Of a stretch of DNA of 64,000 nucleotides, positions 7,807-14,925 are shown piece after piece. Origin of the DNA: JAICXG01 sp036825615 (lineage in GTDB: Bacteria > Verrucomicrobiota > Verrucomicrobiia > Chthoniobacterales > UBA10450); the NCBI GenBank assembly GCA_036825615.1, contig DAISXY010000007.1, forward strand, positions 124,001-188,000, in the 5' to 3' direction. The notes beneath the pieces were generated by a model that was given only the letters and a program-made list of their open reading frames with translations, did no database searches and was not told the DNA's origin. A program made the position numbers and the translations under genes. Every line of letters begins with the position of its first letter. Within the stretch, counting starts at the first letter, position 1.

Positions 7807-7924
7807 GGTTGATGAGTTGCAGGAGAATGTTCAGCCGTTGTTGCGGCGTAAGACGATGCTAGAAATCGCGATCATCTCTTTCGGCTTCCTCGAAATTATG
7901 AAACTTGGCGGCCGTTTTCTCCAC
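7747..7924 (-). pseudogene. Decayed partner of the nucleotidyltransferase pseudogene
   Basis: From GTG 7924 the frame reads VEKTAAKFHNFEEAERDDRDF, an in-frame TAG, then HRLTPQQRLNILLQLINHAP and EQRLQRVCRVTKFPRR to a TGA at 7747-7749. It aligns along its length with the intact 58-residue partner at 3218-3394, with the stop replacing the Tyr of DRDFYKKL. So both members of this second pair have been lost. Confidence 0.75.
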
Positions 7925-8086
7925 GTCTAAGCCCACCTCGTGACACACGCGGGAAGGCGACAATTGAGCCGTTTGCGCAAATTGCGCGACTTGGTCAGGT
8001 TCGCCGGGTCTTTCCGTCCTTCTATCTGGGTTGGCTAATGATCGTGATTGTCATGGCCTGGAGGATCAGGCAGGATCCAGCTAATT

Positions 8087-8443
8087 ATGGGCGCGGATAA
8101 TCAGATCGATTACATAGAATTCCAAGCGAAGGATTTGGCCGCGACTCGCTCGTTCTTCGAGCAATTGTTTGGCTGGAAGTTCACCGATTACGGCCCGGAT
8201 TATACTTCGTTTGAAGATGGACGAATCGCCGGCGGGTTCGCGCGCGCGGACCAGAGGTCGACGATCGAGTCGGGCGGGGTGCTGGTGGTGTTTTATCATC
8301 CGCGGCTGGAGGAGGTGCGACAGCGGGTGATCGAGCTCGGCGGCAGGATCACGGCCGACATCTTCTCCTTTCCCGGCGGGCGCCGGTTTCATTTCACTGA
8401 GCCGAGCGGCAATGAGTGCGCGATCTGGTCGGAAGAGCTCTGA
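8087..8443 (+). CDS. VOC (glyoxalase/dioxygenase fold) family protein
   Basis: 118 residues from ATG 8087: IDYIEFQAKDLAATRSFFEQ then LFGWKFTDYGPDYTSFEDG is a typical betaalpha-betabetabeta VOC half, and the C-terminal FPGGRRFHFTEPSGNECAIW is the second half with the FxDPxGN-like motif. VOC proteins bind a metal between halves and act as glyoxalases, isomerases or resistance proteins; the substrate cannot be told. It stands alone between intergenic stretches. Confidence 0.8.
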   Translation: MGADNQIDYIEFQAKDLAATRSFFEQLFGWKFTDYGPDYTSFEDGRIAGGFARADQRSTIESGGVLVVFYHPRLEEVRQRVIELGGRITADIFSFPGGRRFHFTEPSGNECAIWSEEL

Positions 8444-8480
8444 AAGCGGTCGTAACAGATGCGAAGCAACGGCCGGGCTT

Positions 8481-8550
8481 TCAAAGCGGAAAGCGAAAAG
8501 CTGAAAATGGAAAGCTGAAAACGGGAAGCTGAAATCGGAACCTGACAGCT
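8481..8550. repeat. Degenerate short tandem repeat (GAAAGCTGAAAA-like)
   Basis: Units resembling GGAAAGCTGAAAA recur four to five times just after the VOC gene. No gene is supported in 8444-9253; this 800-base stretch holds only this repeat, hairpins and the direct repeats listed separately. Confidence 0.5.
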
Positions 8551-8645
8551 GGTAAGCTGCCAACCCAACGAAGCCGCGAAGCGATCTCGCAGCTAGAGCC
8601 CTGTAGCATTGAAATCGGCTCTGGATTTTCCCGTGGCGCTGACAC

Positions 8646-8670
8646 ACTCGACCGCTTTAAGCGGTCGAGT
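8646..8670. repeat. Perfect inverted repeat, 12-base arms
   Basis: ACTCGACCGCTT, one T, then AAGCGGTCGAGT. It is the cleanest member of a small family of similar hairpins in this gap; a second member is at 9236-9265. There is no T-run, so this is a REP-like element rather than a normal terminator. Confidence 0.6.
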
Positions 8671-8973
8671 TCGTTCTGAGTTCGTGGTTCCCAAACCGAC
8701 GACGAAAGAAGAACCTTAGTGTCGTTTTCCAAATTACACGGCACTAGAACTGTGGTAACCGGGCTGAAAGGAAAAACTTCGACATGAAGAATTCCTGAGT
8801 CGGTTGCTCGAAAGTCTTATTTGTCTTTCCAGGTGTGTGGGCGACCGGTTGCTGCGCCTGGCGCCGAACCCTTCCGCACCCCATGACCGAGTTTCCTAAC
8901 AGATGCCGGGCAACTCCCGGAGATCACGATGGGCGAACGATAACCGAACGCACCGAATCCGATACGCGGCAGC

Positions 8974-9074
8974 GAACCTCTCTCCCGTGGGAGAGACGGA
9001 CGCGCAGCTACGTCTGGATCGCCAAATGAACCAAGTCTGAACCTCTCTCCCCGTGGGAGAGACGGACGCGCAGC
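8974..9074. repeat. Two direct copies of a 35-36 base hairpin repeat
   Basis: GAACCTCTCTCCCGTGGGAG with its downstream GAGACGGACGCGCAGC occurs at 8974-9008 and again at 9039-9074 (one extra C in the second), period about 65 bases. Each contains CTCTCCC-GT-GGGAGAG, a stem of 7 base pairs. Confidence 0.65.
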
Positions 9075-9235
9075 GCCAGTGAGGGCACCGGAGAAACCGA
9101 AATGAAGCTGGTGGTCTTTGGCCTAACGATCAGTTCCTCCTGGAGAAATGGTCACGCCACGATCCTGCGCGGACTTTTCCGGCGAAATCGCGCTCGCCTG
9201 CGGTCCTGCGGGTCCGTCGAGCACGGTTCTTTCGT

Positions 9236-9265
9236 AACTCGACGACTGGTTTAACCAGTCGAGTT
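9236..9265. repeat. Imperfect inverted repeat of the ACTCGAC family
   Basis: AACTCGACGACTGGTT followed by TAACCAGTCGAGTT; arms pair except for a 3-base insertion in the left arm. Related in outer sequence (ACTCGAC...GTCGAGT) to the element at 8646. A third, half-site version begins at 9367. Confidence 0.5.
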
Positions 9266-9555
9266 CAAAGCTGTTCAGCCCTCTCCACCAGAACCTTCGC
9301 AGGAACAAAGGCGGGCTTGGGATGACTGTCTTCTCTCAAACCAAACCCGCTTAGCAACATCTCCCAAACTCGACCGCTTCAACCAGCCGGGCTGGCGGAG
9401 CGACCCACACTTATGGCTCTGGCAGCAAAACGAGGCTTTGCTTTGTCGGATGCTGTCGGTTGAAATTGCAAACGGATTCAAGGATGACGACTTCGGACCG
9501 GCCGAGTATTTCTTCCGCCAGTTCTTTGGAGAATTACGCACACATGTCCTAACCT
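9254..9555 (+). other. Protein-like open frame without a start codon
   Basis: After a TAA at 9251-9253 the frame stays open and reads like real protein: EFKAVQPSPPEPSQEQRRAW, LDRFNQPGWRSDPHLWLWQQ and DDDFGPAEYFFRQFFGELR. It has no upstream ATG, GTG or TTG, and it continues to a stop at about 9609, inside the oppositely oriented cyclophilin gene. It may be the tail of a lost gene. I do not recognise a family. Confidence 0.3.
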
Positions 9556-10038
9556 TTACTCTTCACGAATGGTCACTGACTTTAGCTCGTCGCCTTGCTG
9601 GATGGCGTTGACCACTTCCTGGCCAGACAAGACCTTGCCAAAAACGGTATGTTTGCCGTCGAGCCAGTTGGTGACGACGTGCGTGATGAAAAACTGGCTC
9701 CCGTTCGTATTCGGTCCCGCATTCGCCATCGACAGACTGCCGACCTGGTGCTTGTGCGGGTTGCCCTTGACCTCGTCGGCAAACCTGTAACCCGGGCCGC
9801 CACGGCCGGTGCCGGTGGGATCGCCGCCCTGGATCATGAAATCGGCAAGGACTCGATGAAAAACGGTCCCGTCATAAAATTTGTCGCGGGCAAGGAAAAC
9901 AAAGTTGTTGACGGTATTGGGAGCATCCTTGGCGAAGAGTTCGCAGATGATCTCGCCGCGCGAAGTATCAAAAACAGCAGAGTATTTCTTGTTACGATCG
10001 ATCGTTAACGGCGGCGGCGCGGAATATTGTTTTGACAT
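9556..10038 (-). CDS. Cyclophilin-type peptidyl-prolyl cis-trans isomerase
   Basis: 160 residues, complete from MSKQYSAPPPLTIDRNKKYS. The cyclophilin signature FHRVLADFMIQGGDPTGTG carries the catalytic Arg and the substrate-binding Phe/Met/Gln, and SMANAGPNTNGSQFFITHV completes the pocket. There is no signal peptide, so it should be cytoplasmic (PpiB-like). It catalyses proline isomerisation in protein folding. Divergent from the transporter gene to the right. Confidence 0.92.
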   Translation of the reverse strand: MSKQYSAPPPLTIDRNKKYSAVFDTSRGEIICELFAKDAPNTVNNFVFLARDKFYDGTVFHRVLADFMIQGGDPTGTGRGGPGYRFADEVKGNPHKHQVGSLSMANAGPNTNGSQFFITHVVTNWLDGKHTVFGKVLSGQEVVNAIQQGDELKSVTIREE

Positions 10039-10177
10039 GCGACCATCTTAGCCGCGCCTGACGCGCTCACAAACGCGGAAGTAACTCGAAACACAAAAGG
10101 TTGAACGGCTGAGGTGGAAAGCAGCATCGCAGGCTTGGCTTGACATTCCGCGGAGTTGCGGGCGAAATGAGTGCTCG

Positions 10178-11677
10178 GTGAAATCTCTGACCCGCCGTTT
10201 CTCTGCCGTCCCGGGGACAGCCGCGCTCTTCTTCATTCAAATTTTTGCGACCCTCGGGTTCGCCGTTCTCTACTCGACCCTCGTCCTTTACGCGACCAAG
10301 CATCTGCATCTCGGGGTGAAAGAGGCTACCACCTTGATGGGCGTGTTCGGCGCCTTCAACTACGGTTTGCATCTCTTCGGCGGCTATCTCGGCGGCCGAT
10401 TCCTTTCGAACCGTAACCTCTTTGTCGGCGGGATGGTGCTTCAGGTGATCGGGTGCGCCTGCATCGCTACCGGCACGCTCGCGATGTTCTACGTCGGGCT
10501 CGCCCTTTTCCTCACCGGGAGCGGACTCAATGTCACCTGCATCAACATGATGCTGACGCAGCGGTTTACTCCCGAGGATCCGCGTCGCGAGAGCGCATTT
10601 CTTTGGAACTACGCCGGGATGAATGTCGGCTTCTTCGTTGGGTTCTCGGCGGCTGGTTATTTCCAGGCGAGCGAGAGTTACTCGAGCCTCTTCATCTTCG
10701 CCACGCTCGGTAACTTCGGCGCGATCGTCATTGCCATGCTCACGTGGAAGACCCTGGCCGACCAGAACACGCTCCTGCTCGAGGTATCAAAGAATCAGTT
10801 CCAGGTGCGCCAGCTCGCCGGGATTGCCATTCTCATCGGGTTAGTGCCGGTCGTCTGGTTCATGCTACAGCGGCCGAACGGGACCGAGACGATTATCAAG
10901 GGGATCTGCGCCGCGGTTGCGCTCATGCTGGTCTATCTCACCGTTCGCCATCGCGACCGGCGCGAGCGACGGAACATGACTGCCTACCTGATACTCACGG
11001 TCGGCTCCCTCATGTTCTGGTCGCTCTACCAGATGGCTCCAAACGGGCTGATGCTGTTCGCGGTCCACAACGTCAATTTGATGGTCGGGTCGGTGGAGAT
11101 TCAGCCGCAGTGGATCCAGAACATCAATACCGTCTGCATCGTCCTCGGTGGGCCGGTGCTGGCGGCGCTCTTTACCCGGATGCGCGCGCGTGGGTGGCGG
11201 ATTGATATCCCGCAGCAGTTCGCGGCCTCGCTGCTCCTGATGGCAGTGGCCTTTCTCATTCTTCCGGTCGGGATCAAGCTAGCCGGCGCGGACGGTAAGA
11301 GCGCGTTTGTGTGGCTATTCGCGAGTTATGTCCTGCAAAGCATTGGTGAGCTGCTCATCTCGCCCATCGGCTATGCCATGATCGGAAAACTCGCGCCGAA
11401 ACATTATCAGGGAATCATGATGGGTAGCTGGATGCTTTGGACCGGTCTCGCGTCGCTCTTTGCGGGCGATTTCTCCGGCATGATCCCGGAGCCGGCGGGC
11501 AGCACGGCGGTCGCCACGAACGCGGGCTATGCGAATCTTTTCGCCAAGCTAGGCCTTGGCAGCCTGGCAGTCGGGGTCGCGCTGGTTGTACTCATTCCCG
11601 TTCTGCGCAAACTAATCACCGACAAGGCGGAGACAATTCCGGCCGAAACGCCGACGACAGTTGTTCCTGTCACTTAG
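10178..11677 (+). CDS. POT/PTR-family proton-coupled peptide transporter
   Basis: 499 residues with about 12-14 membrane segments, starting at GTG 10178. VLYSTLVLYATKHLHLGVKE resembles the POT N-terminal helix, INTVCIVLGGPVLAALFTRM matches the PTR2 motif around helix 8, and SIGELLISPIGYAMIGKLAP is the conserved end of the family. These carriers import di- and tripeptides with protons across the inner membrane. The usual ExxERFxYY motif in helix 1 is not seen, so specificity may differ. Single gene. Confidence 0.85.
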   Translation: MKSLTRRFSAVPGTAALFFIQIFATLGFAVLYSTLVLYATKHLHLGVKEATTLMGVFGAFNYGLHLFGGYLGGRFLSNRNLFVGGMVLQVIGCACIATGTLAMFYVGLALFLTGSGLNVTCINMMLTQRFTPEDPRRESAFLWNYAGMNVGFFVGFSAAGYFQASESYSSLFIFATLGNFGAIVIAMLTWKTLADQNTLLLEVSKNQFQVRQLAGIAILIGLVPVVWFMLQRPNGTETIIKGICAAVALMLVYLTVRHRDRRERRNMTAYLILTVGSLMFWSLYQMAPNGLMLFAVHNVNLMVGSVEIQPQWIQNINTVCIVLGGPVLAALFTRMRARGWRIDIPQQFAASLLLMAVAFLILPVGIKLAGADGKSAFVWLFASYVLQSIGELLISPIGYAMIGKLAPKHYQGIMMGSWMLWTGLASLFAGDFSGMIPEPAGSTAVATNAGYANLFAKLGLGSLAVGVALVVLIPVLRKLITDKAETIPAETPTTVVPVT

Positions 11678-11761
11678 GTCTGCCTCGGGAACCGGGCACT
11701 GACGGCGACTGGGCGCAAAGATAGGCCCAAGCCAGTGCAAGTGACTGTCGAACCAGTCCGC

Positions 11762-12694
11762 TTAGGTCAGACGATCGAAAGTCTTTTGCAGAATTTCGAG
11801 ATCGTTTGCGCTCCCGAGTTTCTCTTTCAAGTTATCGACCCACTTCTTCTCGAGCGCGTTTTTCGTCGGCCGATCGCTTTCATAGAAGACGCCGAAGACG
11901 CCTGGAAATGGCAGGGTGGCGAGTTTGTAGGCGGCTAACTCGTCGGTCACATCGTGACGAAGGTCATCCTCCGGGGTGCCGTCCCATTTCTTTTCCTGGA
12001 TCAATTCGAAGCTGCCGCCCTTGCGCGGGTTGGCGGGGTCGAAGGCGCCGGGAAAAAATTCGACACACTCACTCAGGCATTCGATCACGCTGAAGCCCTG
12101 GTGATCCATCGCGCGCTCCATCATCTGGATCATATGGTTAACCTGGGCAGCATGAGTGCGGGCGATGAAGGTCGCGCCGCTCGCGACCAGCTTCTTCATT
12201 GCGTTGACGGGTTGGTCGATCGCGCCTTGCGGGTCAGTCTTACTCTTGAAACCGATCGGCGATGTGGGGGAGGTTTGTTTCTTCGTCAGGCCATAGACGA
12301 AGTTATCCATGATGACGTAGGTGAGATTGATGTTCTTGCGCGCGCCGTGATCGAGGTGGTTTCCGCCGATGGAAAAGCCGTCGCCGTCGCCCCCGAACAA
12401 AAAGACGTGCAGGTCAGGCCGGGCCAGACTTATTCCCGAAGCCATCGGAACGGCGCGGCCGTGGATGAAATGGGCGCCGTAGCCATTGACGAAATAGGGA
12501 AAGCGCGAGGAGCAACCGATGCCCGCGAGAGTCATGATCTTCTCGTGTTCGATGTTGCGTTTCTCGAGAACCTTATAGTAGGAAGCGAGAACGGCGAAAT
12601 CCCCACAACCGGGGCACCAGGTCGGATGATCGGCGGTGATAGCTTTCTTGGTTAATTTCTCGCGTGGCGGTTCAGCAGTTAATGTATCGCTCAT
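11762..12694 (-). CDS. korB: 2-oxoacid:ferredoxin oxidoreductase, beta subunit
   Basis: 310 residues from ATG 12694 (MSDTLTAEPPREKLTKKAIT). HPTWCPGCGDFAVL is the Cys motif that helps bind an iron-sulphur cluster, FGGDGDGFSIGGNHLDHGAR then NLTYVIMDNFVYGLTKKQTS is the thiamine diphosphate motif GDGD..N. With KorA it decarboxylates 2-oxoglutarate (or a related 2-oxoacid) to an acyl-CoA and reduced ferredoxin. It follows korA after a 132-base AT-rich gap with a hairpin. Confidence 0.9.
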   Translation of the reverse strand: MSDTLTAEPPREKLTKKAITADHPTWCPGCGDFAVLASYYKVLEKRNIEHEKIMTLAGIGCSSRFPYFVNGYGAHFIHGRAVPMASGISLARPDLHVFLFGGDGDGFSIGGNHLDHGARKNINLTYVIMDNFVYGLTKKQTSPTSPIGFKSKTDPQGAIDQPVNAMKKLVASGATFIARTHAAQVNHMIQMMERAMDHQGFSVIECLSECVEFFPGAFDPANPRKGGSFELIQEKKWDGTPEDDLRHDVTDELAAYKLATLPFPGVFGVFYESDRPTKNALEKKWVDNLKEKLGSANDLEILQKTFDRLT

Positions 12695-12699
12695 ATAAT

Positions 12700-12826
12700 T
12701 ATTTCTTAGGAAAGCAGGAACGCAGGAAAACAAACAATCGCCGTCGAGTTCCTAAAAAGTGCCCTTCATTCGTTAGTCGTTTTCTACCTTCTTTGTTATT
12801 AGATTGTTTCCTGCTTTCCTTCGATA
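12700..12826. repeat. AT-rich hairpin spacer between korA and korB
   Basis: GGAAAGCAGGAACGCAGGAA near 12711-12730 pairs with TTCCTGCTTTCC near 12808-12819. The spacer is far more AT-rich than its surroundings. It could set the relative expression of the two subunits or be an inserted element. Confidence 0.4.
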
Positions 12827-14764
12827 TTATCCCACTCCCTGCGGGACGACTTCGCGCACCGTCTTCACCGTCTCCGGGGCGGTATCGGCGTGGATGATGG
12901 GCGCGCCTTCGCGCGGGATCTTTTTCGCCGCGAAACTCCGGCCTTCAAAGACGCCGTCCAGGATTTCTCTTACTCTAAAGGTGAGTCCGTCGGTCTTGGT
13001 CACGCTCTCGATCCTGGGCTCGCAATAACGGGCGCGCAGGATAGTCGCGAACTGACCGTAGCCGTAGACCCCGAGGTCGTTCATTTCCACGACCACGATG
13101 CGCTTAAATTTCGGCCAGATCTTTTCCAGACCATTTGGCAAAGGATGAAGATGGCGAAAATGGATTGACCCAATTTTCTCGCCATGGGCACGGGCCTGTT
13201 TGGCGGCGTCGTGGATTGGACCGTAAGTGGACCCCCAGCCGACGAGAAGAACGTCGCCTTCCTGGTCGCCGTAAATTTCCGGCACCGGCAATTCCTCCGC
13301 CAGTTTGCGCAGTTTGTTGCGTCGTTTGGCGGTCATCACCATGTGTAACTTCGGGCTGCCGGTCGGATGACCCATCTCGTCATGTTCGAGGCCGGAGAGG
13401 AGCGGATATTTGCCGTCGAGAATGCGCGTGCCCGGGGTAACGTGATGGGTGATCTGATCAATCGGATACGGTTTGAATGTCTGGATCGGGGTCAGATCGA
13501 GTTTCGCGTCGTGCATTAACTCACCAAGGTTCGGCTCGTCGAACGCTTCGATGCGAGTGGCGAGCGAGCTATCGCTGAGAATAAACACCGGGGTGCTGTA
13601 TTTGCGCGCGATCCGGGCGGCTTCGAGCGCGACGTAGAAGCAATCTTCGACCGAGCGGGCTGCGAGCACGACCCGCGGGCTGTCGCCGTGCCCGCCAAAA
13701 ATGGCCTGGAACAAGTCGCTCTGCTCGACGTTGGTGGGCAGGCCGGTGCTCGGTCCACCGCGCTGGACATTCACGATAAGGAGCGGGATCTCGGCCATCG
13801 AAGCCCAGCCGATCGCTTCGGTTTTAAGTGAAATCCCAGGACCTGCACTGCCGGTGACGGCGAGGTTTCCGGAGATGGAAAAGCCGAGCGCGATCGAGAC
13901 CGAAGCGAGTTCGTCTTCCGCCTGCACAAAAAGGCCACCGTACTTGGGCAGTTCGCGCCGGAGAATCTCCATCACAGACGACCACGGGGTGATCGGATAA
14001 CCGGCGCCATAACGAACGCCGGCCGCGATCAGTCCATAGGCGAGCGCCTGGTTACCGTCCATCGTGATCTGCGGACGACCGCTGGTCCGCGGGACGTGTT
14101 CGAAGCGATAAAGGTGCCGCAGGAAATTGCCGACCGGGTAATTGTAGCCAGCCTGGAAACCCATGAGCGCGGTGTTGACTACGCTGTCGTTCTTGCCGCC
14201 GAATTTTTCGCCGATCAGGTTTTTCAGCTTCTCGGAGTCGAGATTGAAAATTTTGCAGATCAAGCCGAGGACAAACATGTTTTTGCCCTTGTCCTTGGCG
14301 GTGCCCCCAAGCGCCTCGACCGTGAGGCCGGTGATCGGCACCCCGAGGTAAACGAAGCGTTTATCGTCGAGGTTCGGCTCGACGTTGTCCGAGTCGTAAA
14401 GGAGAACGCCCCCTTCCTTCAGGAACCCGAGATGGTCCTGGTAACTGTGTTGATAGAACGCGACCAGGAAATCCGCTTCGTCACCCGCGGAGAGCACTTC
14501 ACCTGAACCGATCCGCACCTGGAAAATCGACGGCCCACCCGAGATCGTCGCCGGGATCGTCATGTAGGTCATCACGTCCTGGTCACTTCGGCCCGCGAGC
14601 CGGGCGAGAAAGGCACCGGCGGTCTGGATGCCGTCCTGCGAATTACCGGCGAGACGAATGACGGCGTCATGGATGTTTTCGGGCCGGAGATCGGCGCGTT
14701 CGTTAGGCAAATTCGAAGCGCCCGCCGGGGCGCCGGGATCAGGTTCGACAGGAGTTGGGTTCAC
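12827..14764 (-). CDS. korA: 2-oxoacid:acceptor oxidoreductase, fused gamma-alpha subunit
   Basis: 645 residues from GTG 14764. Residues about 25-215 are the gamma domain (GGPSIFQVRIGSGEVLSAGD), followed by the pyrimidine-binding alpha domain (YGLIAAGVRYGAGYPITPWS, AEDELASVSIALGFSISGNL, SAGPGISLKTEAIGWASMAE) and a C-terminal transketolase-like domain. This gamma-alpha fusion is the usual aerobic KorA form. With KorB it gives a ferredoxin-linked alternative to 2-oxoglutarate dehydrogenase. Two nearby genes, acnA and this pair, serve the TCA cycle. Confidence 0.92.
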   Translation of the reverse strand: MNPTPVEPDPGAPAGASNLPNERADLRPENIHDAVIRLAGNSQDGIQTAGAFLARLAGRSDQDVMTYMTIPATISGGPSIFQVRIGSGEVLSAGDEADFLVAFYQHSYQDHLGFLKEGGVLLYDSDNVEPNLDDKRFVYLGVPITGLTVEALGGTAKDKGKNMFVLGLICKIFNLDSEKLKNLIGEKFGGKNDSVVNTALMGFQAGYNYPVGNFLRHLYRFEHVPRTSGRPQITMDGNQALAYGLIAAGVRYGAGYPITPWSSVMEILRRELPKYGGLFVQAEDELASVSIALGFSISGNLAVTGSAGPGISLKTEAIGWASMAEIPLLIVNVQRGGPSTGLPTNVEQSDLFQAIFGGHGDSPRVVLAARSVEDCFYVALEAARIARKYSTPVFILSDSSLATRIEAFDEPNLGELMHDAKLDLTPIQTFKPYPIDQITHHVTPGTRILDGKYPLLSGLEHDEMGHPTGSPKLHMVMTAKRRNKLRKLAEELPVPEIYGDQEGDVLLVGWGSTYGPIHDAAKQARAHGEKIGSIHFRHLHPLPNGLEKIWPKFKRIVVVEMNDLGVYGYGQFATILRARYCEPRIESVTKTDGLTFRVREILDGVFEGRSFAAKKIPREGAPIIHADTAPETVKTVREVVPQGVG

Positions 14765-14925
14765 GCAGCGGGATGTAACGTTAAGACAATAAAATCAGCC
14801 TGGTACTGTTAGACAAGGTTGCCCGTATTGCCAGTGGGAATCCGAATTTGCCGGAGCGGTGATACTGCACGCCAAATCCTGGCTCAGTCCCGCGAGCATT
14901 GCCGGATTTTTGCATCTCGATCAAT

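Noticed and set aside
8974..9074. CRISPR array
   Set aside because: Only two repeats, about 30 bases apart, with internal palindromes and no cas genes nearby.
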